Assembly (NCBI RefSeq): GCF_002220865.2
Contig: NZ_NHRJ02000002.1
Coordinates: 124,001-188,000, forward strand
From: Paenibacillus xerothermodurans
GTDB lineage: Bacteria; Bacillota; Bacilli; Paenibacillales; NBRC-103111
Length of the DNA stretch: 64,000 bases
Direction of reading: 5' to 3'
A program made the position numbers and the translations under genes. Positions 57,016 through 64,000 of the stretch are shown here, piece after piece. Each line of letters begins with the position of its first letter. Position 1 is the first letter of the stretch. The notes beneath the pieces were generated by a model that did no database searches, was not told the origin of the DNA, and saw nothing but the letters and a program-made list of their open reading frames with translations.

Positions 57016-58332
57016 TCAGTCTACGTTCAACTCCGGGAAGTCATGCTTCACATCTTCTTTAAATCTAGCGATCAACTCATCCCGTGATTTTATGTCGCCC
57101 TTCATGTACAACTGCACATCTTTTGTGAAAATAGTGTCGATGTCGCCGTCATATTTGGATCTGGTCACACTTGGGACTTTATCCCCTTCTATATTGAAGA
57201 ACTCAAAATACTTTTGACCGCCTATAAAGTCATCTTTCACTTCCGGCGCTAACGCTGAATTTACCTCTTTATTACTTGTGAAATAAGTCTGCTCTTTGCC
57301 CAATTGTTTTAAGAAATCCTGGTCGAAAGAGTAGAAATTGATAAATTGCCATGCCGCATCTTGATTTTTGCTTTTGCTGTAAATGCCGTAGAATGTTCCG
57401 CCTCCATAAAAGGAACCCGGACCATGAGCCAATCCCCATTGCCCTGAAGTTTTAGGCGCATTTTTCTTTAGCACGTACTGCAAGTACCAAGTCGGCCCTG
57501 GATAAAACATGACTTCACCATTTTGCATGCTAGCATATTCTGCAGGACTGCCAGATTCGAATTTAGCAGTAACATTGGTATCATATGCTTTTTTGGCTAC
57601 ATCCAAGCCATCTAAACGTGCTTGATCGATGATTAATTTTCCGTCCCTAACCCACGGTTCTTTCACACTTCCATTATTTACCGTCATAATAGCATTCCAG
57701 TGCGCAAATGCATGGATCTTTCCATTGCTTTCTTGTACGACTTTTTGTCCAAGCTGCAGAACCTTATCCCACGATGAAATGGCCTCACTCACTTTATCTG
57801 GGTCATCTGTGCCTATGTATTGTTTGGCAAGATCTCGACGATAATAAAATCCGCCGGGTGTACCCTGATATCCAATCGCTTTGATATTACCTTTAGAATC
57901 TTTTTCGGTTGCTTGAATGTAAGGATATTGCTTAGTAATAAGATCTTTTGCATTAAATTGTGCCAAATCAGTTAAAGCCGGGTTATCAATAAATTTACGC
58001 ACGAATGCATTCTCCATCGCAAAAACGTCTGGCGCTTTCGCCCCGGTTTGGAGAGCAGAATTCAATTTGGTCTGGTATTGATCTCCTGCAATATAAACAA
58101 AATTCACTTTAGTATCGGGGTATTTTTCTTGAAACTTCTGAATAGCATACTTAGCTTCGTCAGTAAAACTCCAAACGGTAATTTCTTTAGTGGAGCTGCT
58201 TTTCCTATTCGCACTATCGGCCGATTCATTCGTCGCCGTTGAAGAAGAGCATCCCGATATCATGATGGCTAAACCCATAAAACCAATCAAAACAGAAGAA
58301 GCAATTTGTTTGCGCATAAAGGACTGCACCAT
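57016..58332 (-). CDS. Sugar-binding lipoprotein (AT-rich locus)
   Basis: 438 residues. Lipobox MISGCSSSTA (Cys about 28), then a Ser-rich linker and the family 1 fold (EITVWSFTDEAKYAIQKFQE). The ATG at 58332 follows AAAGG very closely, and the ATG five codons later is also possible; neither is ideally spaced. A near-perfect palindrome, TGTACGCGCGTGCA at 58377-58390, lies in front of it beside a TATAAA -10. The substrate is unknown. Confidence 0.9.
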   Translation of the reverse strand: MVQSFMRKQIASSVLIGFMGLAIMISGCSSSTATNESADSANRKSSSTKEITVWSFTDEAKYAIQKFQEKYPDTKVNFVYIAGDQYQTKLNSALQTGAKAPDVFAMENAFVRKFIDNPALTDLAQFNAKDLITKQYPYIQATEKDSKGNIKAIGYQGTPGGFYYRRDLAKQYIGTDDPDKVSEAISSWDKVLQLGQKVVQESNGKIHAFAHWNAIMTVNNGSVKEPWVRDGKLIIDQARLDGLDVAKKAYDTNVTAKFESGSPAEYASMQNGEVMFYPGPTWYLQYVLKKNAPKTSGQWGLAHGPGSFYGGGTFYGIYSKSKNQDAAWQFINFYSFDQDFLKQLGKEQTYFTSNKEVNSALAPEVKDDFIGGQKYFEFFNIEGDKVPSVTRSKYDGDIDTIFTKDVQLYMKGDIKSRDELIARFKEDVKHDFPELNVD

Positions 58333-58369
58333 CCTTTAAATTTTTATTTTAAAAATTTATTTCAACTAT

Positions 58370-58390
58370 TTTATAATGTACGCGCGTGCA
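58370..58390 (-). promoter_or_regulatory. Palindromic operator next to a -10 element
   Basis: TGCACGCGCGTACA (minus strand; a 14-base palindrome with one mismatched pair) followed directly by TTATAAA. A repressor bound there would cover the promoter spacer. The regulator is not encoded nearby. Confidence 0.4.
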
Positions 58391-58549
58391 TTTTACTCAG
58401 TACGTCTTCCCCGCGAAGAAGCGGCTGGAACAGACGTTGACGCGCTTAAAAGTGAATTAGCTCGCTTTTTAGCGTCATTGTACCCGGTCCCTCTCGTCAC
58501 GAACTTCGAGGATAAACCTGGCTTTGACCGCACATACACAATAAATTAG
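58376..58549 (+). other. Short open frame of 57 codons, possible gene remnant
   Basis: The frame opens at an ATG inside the palindrome just described and has no ribosome site, so it is unlikely to be an intact gene. The protein (VRLPREEAAGTDVDALKSEL and ARFLASLYPVPLVTNFEDKP in the middle) looks protein-like rather than random and may be the tail of a lost gene. The rest of 58550-59179 shows a GGCTTC/GAAGCC hairpin at 58549-58570 and nothing else that I can support. Confidence 0.25.
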
Positions 58550-59179
58550 GCTTCTCTCCGAAGCCGTGTCGCCGTTCTAGCTGCCGTTTGGTAAACATCC
58601 CCCCTCCCCCGCAAACCCAGCCTGCAATATTGCTACGGGTTTCCTACTCCGTTCACATCGACGACTCAGCCAGCAGTTGCCCATCTTTATGGGACAGTGA
58701 ACAGGAGCTTTTTTCGCCGTACCTCTCCAATTGTTTAGCCATTAGTGGTATGCTGCTTCCAAGCTGTAGCGATTGTGCACGTCCACATTCAACATCTTAA
58801 CGCCGTGTGAACTTACTTGTTTGTAAGCGATTCCAAATAAGCCCATCGATGTTCGTCTCTTTTCAGCATCTTTCAGCTCATACTATTACACCAGGCCAAT
58901 CAGAATTCAACGTCCGCTACTCATTTAAGTTGTTGGGCAGTTCATTTGAGGATATTTATATTAGGCACCATTTCGTAATATGCCAATTCATACTGAAAAA
59001 TACTTACATAATTACTCTGTGTCCCATTTTGGTAGAAAAATCCGGTGCATCCACAAAGGCACCCCTGCACAAGGCGCACGACAGTGCTAACAAAGTGAAG
59101 TGCCGCTGGAATAGCCATAGGTTACAAGAACGGCCTTACTCCTCCGAAAGCGCCAATAGAAAGACCGGCAAGGATCGGA

Positions 59180-60382
59180 CTAGCCGATAAAGATCCCCAC
59201 GATCATCGCTGACAGCAGTGATGCAAGTGTCGCCGCGAACAACATCTTCAGACCAAAGCCTGCGACTACTTTCGCTTTCTCATCATCTATCGCTTTTACC
59301 GATCCGGCGATGATACCTATTGAGCTGAAATTCGCGAACGATATTAAGTAGGTCGAAACAATAGCGACAGTTCGGTCGGAGAAAATGGGAATCAACGGTT
59401 GAAATTGAAGCATGGCGACGAACTCGTTGATTACGATTTTGGTTCCCATAATGCCGCCGGCCTGGATCACTTCTTCCGCGGGAACACCGCTAAGATACAC
59501 GAACGGTGCCAGAATGTAACCCAAAATTTCCTGCAGGTTCGTGCGAAAACCGAATAAGCCCGTTATATACTGAATAATTGCATTGACCAGTTCCATTGTA
59601 GCGATGAAGGCAATCAGCATCCCGGCTACGATGGCGGCAATCTTCAGACCGTCGAGCGCGCCGTCACCCATGGCTTCGAATATACTTCTCGGTTGTTCCA
59701 CCTCATTGACGGTAATGACGTCCTCTTCCTTCGGCACCCGCACCGGCATGAGCAGGGATGAGATAATTAGCGCTGAGAACGCGTTTAACACCATCGCCAC
59801 CAGGACAAACCGGGCGGGAACAAGTTCCATATAAGAGCCGCTGATCGACGCGGACACCGATCCCATCGCTGAAGCGCACACTATGAATAACCGTTCCTTG
59901 CTAAGTTGACGAAATTGCGATTTGATGGCTAACAGCGCCTCGGACTGTCCAAAAAACATCGAGTTCACAGCATTGAACGATTCGACCTTGGGCATGCCTG
60001 TGATCCTGGATAACAACCCGCCGAAAAAACGAATGACGACAGGCAGAACTTTTATGTAAGTCAAAATGGAGAGCAGAGTCGAAAAGAATACAATGACCAG
60101 CAGCACATTAAGGAAAAACACAAACGGTGCATCGGTAATGCCGCCAAACACAAAAGTAACACCGACTCCGGCAAAACGGATGAGTTCGTTAAACCCTGCC
60201 GATATCGTGTTTATGATGTCCTGACCGACCGCAGTATTCAACATAAACCATGCCAAGCCAAATTGCAGCACAAGCATGATCCCAATCGATTTATATTTGA
60301 TGTTTTTCCTGTCGATTGACAACGCAAAGCACAATCCCAGAACAAATAATATGCCGACGAACCCTATCAGTGAACTCACCAC
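59180..60382 (-). CDS. nupC: Concentrative nucleoside transporter, NupC family
   Basis: 400 residues from the GTG at 60382, six bases after GAGGAGG; an upstream TTG in the same frame lies inside the ribosome site. It is hydrophobic with about ten membrane segments. The NupC/CNT signatures are VFGGITDAPFVFFLNVLLVI near residue 100, FFGQSEALLAIK and SFANFSSIGIIAGSVKAIDD near the C-terminus. It imports nucleosides with protons or sodium. It lies 17 kb from the broken nucleoside hydrolase, so no direct link is claimed. Confidence 0.92.
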   Translation of the reverse strand: MVSSLIGFVGILFVLGLCFALSIDRKNIKYKSIGIMLVLQFGLAWFMLNTAVGQDIINTISAGFNELIRFAGVGVTFVFGGITDAPFVFFLNVLLVIVFFSTLLSILTYIKVLPVVIRFFGGLLSRITGMPKVESFNAVNSMFFGQSEALLAIKSQFRQLSKERLFIVCASAMGSVSASISGSYMELVPARFVLVAMVLNAFSALIISSLLMPVRVPKEEDVITVNEVEQPRSIFEAMGDGALDGLKIAAIVAGMLIAFIATMELVNAIIQYITGLFGFRTNLQEILGYILAPFVYLSGVPAEEVIQAGGIMGTKIVINEFVAMLQFQPLIPIFSDRTVAIVSTYLISFANFSSIGIIAGSVKAIDDEKAKVVAGFGLKMLFAATLASLLSAMIVGIFIG

Positions 60383-60525
60383 GTTTCGCCTCCTCAATGC
60401 GCCTAAGGTTATAACTAGTGTGTCCAGTGATTGGGCAATTATGATTTGCCTGGCAGCACCGGTAGGCCGGGACTTGAATAGGCTGAAATATCAGTTCATT
60501 TTCCCTGACAAAGGAGATACGCCCT

Positions 60526-61149
60526 ATGGCAACCTTTCAGTTCCCGGTCGGCATCCGCACCGCGTCGTTTACGGCTCCCCGTACGTCCATATATTATCCT
60601 GTAGTGTATGGGCTCCGCGACCAAACTGTGGAAGCATACTTGAATCGGACCATCGTTCAATCCGTGCAAGCATTACAGCAGGCGCAGCTCAAAGTGCAAA
60701 CCGGCACCAATATGGAAATGACCGGACGGTATGAAATTAAGACGAATGAAAGAGGCATACTGAGCTTGATGCTGACCAACTACGCCTACTCCTACCCCAT
60801 GGCGCATGGCTTCACCATAGCCAAGTCACTCACGTTTGACGTAAACACCGGGCAACTGTACGAGCTGCACAACTTGTTTCAACCCGGATCCAATTACCAG
60901 GAGCTTCTCGCTCGGCTCATTGCTGAACAAGTGAACGAGAGAGATATCCCCCTTTTGCAAGGACCGCCGTCCGTCCGTCCCGACCAAGACTATTACTTGG
61001 CCGATAAGGCATTGGTAATCTTTTACCAGCTGTATGAAATCTCCCCTTATTATGTCGGCTTCCCGATGTTCCCTATCTCCATTTATGAAGTCCAATCGAT
61101 CGCTGCCGAGCCTGGACCTTTGAGCACGCTGTCGGCGGATGTGGTTTGA
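60526..61149 (+). CDS. DUF3298-domain protein
   Basis: 207 residues, AAAGGAGAT before the ATG, no signal peptide. SLMLTNYAYSYPMAHGFTIAKSL and the following FDVNTGQLYELHNLFQPGSNY are the signature of the DUF3298/RsiV-type fold, found in spore- and envelope-associated proteins. YISPYYVG-type aromatic residues are frequent in the C-terminus. The function is unknown. It is a single gene with a strong terminator. Confidence 0.82.
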   Translation: MATFQFPVGIRTASFTAPRTSIYYPVVYGLRDQTVEAYLNRTIVQSVQALQQAQLKVQTGTNMEMTGRYEIKTNERGILSLMLTNYAYSYPMAHGFTIAKSLTFDVNTGQLYELHNLFQPGSNYQELLARLIAEQVNERDIPLLQGPPSVRPDQDYYLADKALVIFYQLYEISPYYVGFPMFPISIYEVQSIAAEPGPLSTLSADVV

Positions 61150-61231
61150 CTGCCCGGGAACAGCATCGCGCATTCCATCTGAGGTGCTGAATTAGAATAT
61201 TTGCCATGCTCGCTCATATACTTAGACGACG

Positions 61232-61275
61232 AAGGCAGCTTCAAGCCCGACGGCTTGAAACTGCCTTTTGTTTGT
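61232..61275 (+). terminator. Terminator of the DUF3298 gene
   Basis: Long hairpin AAGGCAGCTTCAAGCC / GGCTTGAAACTGCCTT followed by TTGTTTGTT on the plus strand. Confidence 0.88.
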
Positions 61276-61348
61276 TCTGCTGTCGGCAGGCCGTGCGTGC
61301 ATGTTGCCTATTGCTTCTGCAGCAGGCTGCGAAGGCTGCGCTCAACAC

Positions 61349-61369
61349 AAAAAAGACGGCTGATAGCCG
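61349..61369 (-). terminator. Terminator of the CotF-family pair
   Basis: CGGCT / AGCCG hairpin with TCTTTTTT on the minus strand, seven bases after the CotF-like stop. Confidence 0.7.
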
Positions 61370-61375
61370 CCCCGC

Positions 61376-61672
61376 TTATGTTTGACGCTGGTTTAACGCT
61401 GATTGTGCATACTTCATATCCGTCATAATTTGCTCATTGGCGTTATAAGGGTGGTACCACCCTTTGTTCATCATGTAGCTGGTCACTCTGCCATGCATAG
61501 CAATGGTCTCTTCCAGCTGATCATGCAGCACCTGTCTCACTTCCGGTGTGGCAGCCTCGCTTAGTGCGAGCGCATAGCTTTTGATCCCGGTTTTCGCGGC
61601 AAACAACAGATCCGTAGCCAACACCTGATCCGTGAGGGGCTGCATTGCCGTCTTATTTTCTACGGTATTCAT
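61376..61672 (-). CDS. CotF-family spore coat protein
   Basis: 98 residues. LTDQVLATDLLFAAKTGIKS and LEETIAMHGRVTSYMMNKGW are the helical CotF-domain stretches (ferritin-like helices) found in many small coat proteins of endospore formers. The start has GGAGGTGA. It pairs with the gene at 61691, which it follows by 18 bases. It is expected in the spore coat, made in the mother cell. Confidence 0.9.
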   Translation of the reverse strand: MNTVENKTAMQPLTDQVLATDLLFAAKTGIKSYALALSEAATPEVRQVLHDQLEETIAMHGRVTSYMMNKGWYHPYNANEQIMTDMKYAQSALNQRQT

Positions 61673-61690
61673 CCGGCGGTCACCTCCATT

Positions 61691-61891
61691 TTATGATTGC
61701 GTGCGTGATAAAAGAGTCTGCAGCGCATTCACGGCTCGCGATGATTGTTCTGCATCCTGCTGCATTAACGTACGCAGCTCTTCATCCTCGGCCAGCTTCT
61801 GCATGGTACTCGACTTCGTCATGCAAGTAGTCTTAAACATCATCAACTCGTGCAGTTCCATCGTCTCGTGCACCGCCAATTGTTCGGCCAC
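61691..61891 (-). CDS. Small CotF-partner coat protein
   Basis: 66 residues starting with GTG, preceded by GGGAGGTGATC. The helical sequence HETMELHELMMFKTTCMTKS is the usual first helix of the short protein that precedes CotF-like genes (YraG-like in B. subtilis). It likely acts with the downstream CotF-like protein in the coat. Confidence 0.78.
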   Translation of the reverse strand: MAEQLAVHETMELHELMMFKTTCMTKSSTMQKLAEDEELRTLMQQDAEQSSRAVNALQTLLSRTQS

Positions 61892-62007
61892 TGTGGATCA
61901 CCTCCCCTGCTTTGCCACAGCATAGAGTTTCCGACATCGACTGAAACTATGCACTTTGCACTGCGTCTGCGCGCAATCACAAATTTTCCATTGATTCCAT
62001 CCAACCT

Positions 62008-62033
62008 GTTTAAACATCAGCAAACCGGGGTAA
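62008..62033 (+). promoter_or_regulatory. Possible sigma-B/F-type promoter
   Basis: GTTTAA, 14 bases, GGGTAA on the plus strand, resembling the GTTTAA-N12-14-GGGTAT type. It lies about 85 bases before a small open frame at 62117. Confidence 0.3.
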
Positions 62034-62116
62034 TATACAATAAGTGGGAAGTGGTAATAAGTAATAATCAAACAGCGGACAACACGAGTTGTGATTCCGA
62101 AAGGTTGGTTGATACC

Positions 62117-62215
62117 ATGTTCTCTCTCAAGAGGATGAAAAAACTAAAAGCTCTTCGACGCAAACAAGTTCTCTCAGAGCTTGGGAAAATACCGAAGCTG
62201 CTCAATGTTTCCTGA
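62117..62215 (+). CDS. Possible 32-residue basic peptide
   Basis: MFSLKRMKKLKALRRKQVLS, then ELGKIPKLLNVS. It is very basic and amphipathic. The ribosome site is weak (AAAGG 12 bases upstream), but a promoter-like element precedes it and a terminator hairpin follows at 62263. It is located between coat genes. It may be a small spore or DNA-binding peptide, or chance; low confidence. Confidence 0.35.
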   Translation: MFSLKRMKKLKALRRKQVLSELGKIPKLLNVS

Positions 62216-62258
62216 AATTTGAATGAATGTCGACGATAACAAATTACGGCTTCCCACG

Positions 62259-62292
62259 ATAAAAGAACCCTACGCCGCTGCGCAGGGTTCTT
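62259..62292. terminator. Bidirectional terminator hairpin
   Basis: AAGAACCCT / AGGGTTCTT perfect arms; TTTTAT on the minus strand, where it ends the DUF3892 gene, and TTGTTAT on the plus strand. Confidence 0.75.
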
Positions 62293-62370
62293 GTTATGTC
62301 ACAGATCATCACCGATTTTTTGGCTTGCGCACAAACGCCAGTGCGTCGCCGGCGACCGCCCGGGTCGAAA

Positions 62371-62688
62371 CTAGAACGAGGGAAGTTGGTCCATGTCCTG
62401 TCTCTGGTCAGGCCTGAGCAAGTCCCGGCCATCCATGTTAAACACATGAACGCCCGTAATATGATTGAACTTGGTTTCTGCAAGGGCCTCGTCGAAATTC
62501 AGCTCCCGGCCAGACTCGAGCCGCACTGCAACAACGTTCCCGTCCGGCGTCGTTCTTGCTGCGACGACTCGTTCCCTTTTGTTGTACTGCGGGTTATTCT
62601 GGTTGCGCGATTGCACCTGGTCCCTGGGCCGCAGCTGATTGAATACTTGATGCCGCTCCCGGTCATCGTTTTGATTCACTCCATCCAT
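62371..62688 (-). CDS. DUF3892-domain protein
   Basis: 105 residues from the ATG at 62688, ten bases after GGAGG; a GTG three codons earlier is too close to the ribosome site. The domain is VVAARTTPDGNVVAVRLESG, then FDEALAETKFNHITGVHVFN (about 45-90), typical of DUF3892, a short conserved fold of unknown function common in spore formers. The N-terminal 40 residues are rich in Asn, Gln and Arg. Confidence 0.82.
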   Translation of the reverse strand: MDGVNQNDDRERHQVFNQLRPRDQVQSRNQNNPQYNKRERVVAARTTPDGNVVAVRLESGRELNFDEALAETKFNHITGVHVFNMDGRDLLRPDQRQDMDQLPSF

Positions 62689-62879
62689 ATTGTACACACC
62701 TCCATCAAAGGATGCTCCTGCAAAAAAAGGCTGTCCTGTTCCGCTACAGTGAAATTTTCGTTTTCTCGGTGTCCGCCCATATATTTTTCACGGCTCTTCA
62801 TGGTAGTACACTGGTAAATCCAAGCACTCATATTCCGCTGCATAATGCGCAGGCTAATACAAAAAAGGAGGTCTGCGAA

Positions 62880-63035
62880 ATGCCGCTGGAGAACCAAAAC
62901 TTTGTGAATCAATCCGAGAACGATGCCGAAACCAGGCTGGAAAATGACAACAGCAGAGACCTTAACTTAGTCAACGAGCAGCTCGTGGCTGATGCCAACG
63001 AGCCGGAGGCCGATGCGTGCCGGGAGCTGGAATAA
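62880..63035 (+). CDS. Acidic 51-residue protein of unknown function
   Basis: MPLENQNFVNQSENDAETRL and further Asn/Glu/Asp-rich sequence. AAAAAAGGAGG lies seven bases before the ATG and a perfect hairpin follows the stop, so it is very likely a real gene. A longer frame back to 62712 has no ribosome site. No family recognised; it is highly polar and probably soluble. Confidence 0.6.
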   Translation: MPLENQNFVNQSENDAETRLENDNSRDLNLVNEQLVADANEPEADACRELE

Positions 63036-63052
63036 GTTGTGCGGAATGAGCG

Positions 63053-63081
63053 AAACCGGCTGCGGCGCAGCCGGTTTGCTT
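63053..63081 (+). terminator. Terminator-like hairpin after the acidic small gene
   Basis: Perfect AAACCGGCTGC / GCAGCCGGTTT arms with a three-base loop, 17 bases after the stop. The T run is poor. Confidence 0.5.
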
Positions 63082-63092
63082 AAACGACCAGC

Positions 63093-63244
63093 ATTTGGCT
63101 ATGACACCAGCATTCCTTTCATTTTAGCTATTGCAAAGCGTTGTTCCATTTGGCTATTTCATCAGCATTCCTTCATTTTGGCTATTACATCAGCATTCCT
63201 GTCATTCGGCGATCGCACAGCGCAGTTCCATTTGGCTATTAAAC
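63093..63244. repeat. Degenerate 27-base tandem repeat, about 5.5 units
   Basis: Units begin at 63093, 63121, 63148, 63175, 63204 and 63230, each starting ATTTGGCTAT (or a variant) and ending in TTCC or TTTC. Two subtypes alternate: one with CATCAGCATTCC and one with GCA[AC]AGCG..GTTCC. It lies between the acidic small gene and the convergent NIPSNAP gene. Confidence 0.75.
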
Positions 63245-63303
63245 GGTATCCCTAACTTTTCGCGCCGCGCCGTCACCGAACTGTTGGCTCTTCACACGCC
63301 TTC

Positions 63304-63618
63304 TTATCTGATCGGAGAAAAGTTAGCGGCATACATAATCCTGCTCTCCTGCTTTTCCAACATCGGTCCGGCGATGGGCAAAAAGGTTTCCACCCATATG
63401 GGATCATTGTACAAAGCGGTTCTCCTCTCGGCTCGTTGGTCCAGCGTCTCGTACTCCCAGATATGTACAATTTGATTTAATTCCCCGATGTCCGTATACC
63501 AGTAGCCTATTAATTTGGCGTAGTTAGAGATGATCGGTATGCCGACGTCCTCAAAATGCTTAAGATATGCCTGCAATTTGCCAATTTTAATCGTATAAGT
63601 TCTCATTTCATAGACCAT
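63304..63618 (-). CDS. NIPSNAP-family protein
   Basis: 104 residues with GGAGGAATC before the ATG. MVYEMRTYTIKIGKLQAYLK at the N-terminus and HIWEYETLDQRAERRTALY are the family signature (dimeric ferredoxin-like alpha/beta barrel). Bacterial members have unknown small-molecule or stress roles. It is a single gene. Confidence 0.9.
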   Translation of the reverse strand: MVYEMRTYTIKIGKLQAYLKHFEDVGIPIISNYAKLIGYWYTDIGELNQIVHIWEYETLDQRAERRTALYNDPIWVETFLPIAGPMLEKQESRIMYAANFSPIR

Positions 63619-64000
63619 GGGCTTGATTCCTCCTTCGACTGTGTTTCACTGGTGGACGGACCTGAGCAGCATGCCGGTTTCTGAATCCGTTTACACCGCA
63701 AATTTTATCATCACTCTCGGCTGATTGACAAACTCTTTTGCCAGCGCATATCTTTGAACTTCTTTGCAACCGGCGCTGCCCACACCCGGTCCGCCTCGCA
63801 CAGCGGGATGATGCCCGGCATCTTTAAAACGAGCCCGCGGAAGGATCTCGCTGTTTCGTGGTAGCGGCTTGCGTTGGGTCAGCTGCCCCGACAGCTCAAC
63901 CAGAATACACCGGTCGATGTATCAAGCGCGCGCTGCCCGAGGGTGACGGTAAAATTCGATGCTGTCGATGAAGGTGAGCTGGTACGTGCGGCTGATGGTT
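63619..64000. other. Window end without an intact gene
   Basis: No open frame of useful length with a start and ribosome site was seen. Minus-strand frames near the end read protein-like pieces (RTYQLTFIDSIEFYRH, then KEFVNQPRVMIKFAV closer to 63700) but are interrupted and in different frames. This may be a decayed gene or the end of a gene beyond the window. Confidence 0.35.

Noticed and set aside
58588-59190. Plus-strand frames of 70 and 127 codons between the importer and nupC
   Set aside because: No ribosome sites, no family resemblance, and sequence composition like intergenic DNA.
63093-63244. CRISPR array
   Set aside because: Units adjoin without unique spacers, are degenerate and are not palindromic; no cas genes are present. 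It is a simple tandem repeat.
62992-63255. 87-codon frame through the 27-base repeats
   Set aside because: Its apparent protein repeats only reflect the DNA repeat; no ribosome site and the units change length, shifting the frame.

Overview
The window looks like chromosome of an endospore-forming Firmicute, most likely Paenibacillaceae (inference). The support is: AGGAGG-type ribosome sites almost everywhere, several spore-coat-type genes (a CotF-like pair, YheC/YheD-type ATP-grasp, very basic glycosyltransferases), a membrane AraC regulator beside LplABC-like sugar importers, and four sugar ABC importers without their own ATPase. Most genes lie on the minus strand. No tRNA, rRNA, CRISPR array, transposase or phage module was seen.

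Left part (1-9.5 kb): the end of an AGCS sodium/amino-acid symporter, a branched-chain aminotransferase with a clear promoter, a cytochrome P450, an OsmC protein translationally coupled to a sodium:solute symporter, and a sugar ABC importer with a cre-like site. At 9.6-13.8 kb is a surface-polysaccharide group: basic glycosyltransferase, UDP-glucose dehydrogenase, sugar-phosphate nucleotidyltransferase, and a divergent basic glycosyltransferase. At 13.9-23.4 kb come KtrA/C, a phosphoesterase, a GntR regulator with a promoter and an inverted repeat that looks like its own operator, a chemoreceptor, a secreted PL11-type rhamnogalacturonan lyase, a MOSC protein and an aldo/keto reductase.

At 23.6-32.4 kb is a glycan-uptake locus: an unrecognised alpha-toroid-like (possibly lyase-like) protein, two permeases, a binding lipoprotein, a membrane AraC sensor-regulator and a TIM-barrel isomerase. 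At 32.5-43.0 kb is a myo-inositol catabolic operon, iolD-E-C-A-J-G-B, followed by a LacI-type regulator and preceded by two adjacent LacI-type palindromes. Its upstream neighbour is a nucleoside hydrolase with a one-base frameshift in the active-site region. At 43.2-50.1 kb is a LacI-controlled ABC importer with two dehydrogenases; three copies of one operator palindrome tie the regulator to the importer.

At 50.2-54.8 kb is the most unusual unit: PEP mutase, phosphonopyruvate decarboxylase and 2-aminoethylphosphonate transaminase, overlapping an ATP-grasp protein whose C-terminal third is an 11-residue tandem repeat. I infer that this makes 2-aminoethylphosphonate and may attach it to something on the spore or cell surface. 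Just upstream is a 22-residue peptide gene with its own ribosome site and terminator. At 55-58.4 kb is a more AT-rich ABC importer, then a nucleoside transporter, a DUF3298 protein, two CotF-family coat genes, a DUF3892 protein, an acidic small protein, a degenerate 27-bp tandem repeat and a NIPSNAP protein. The last 380 bases hold no intact gene that I can see.
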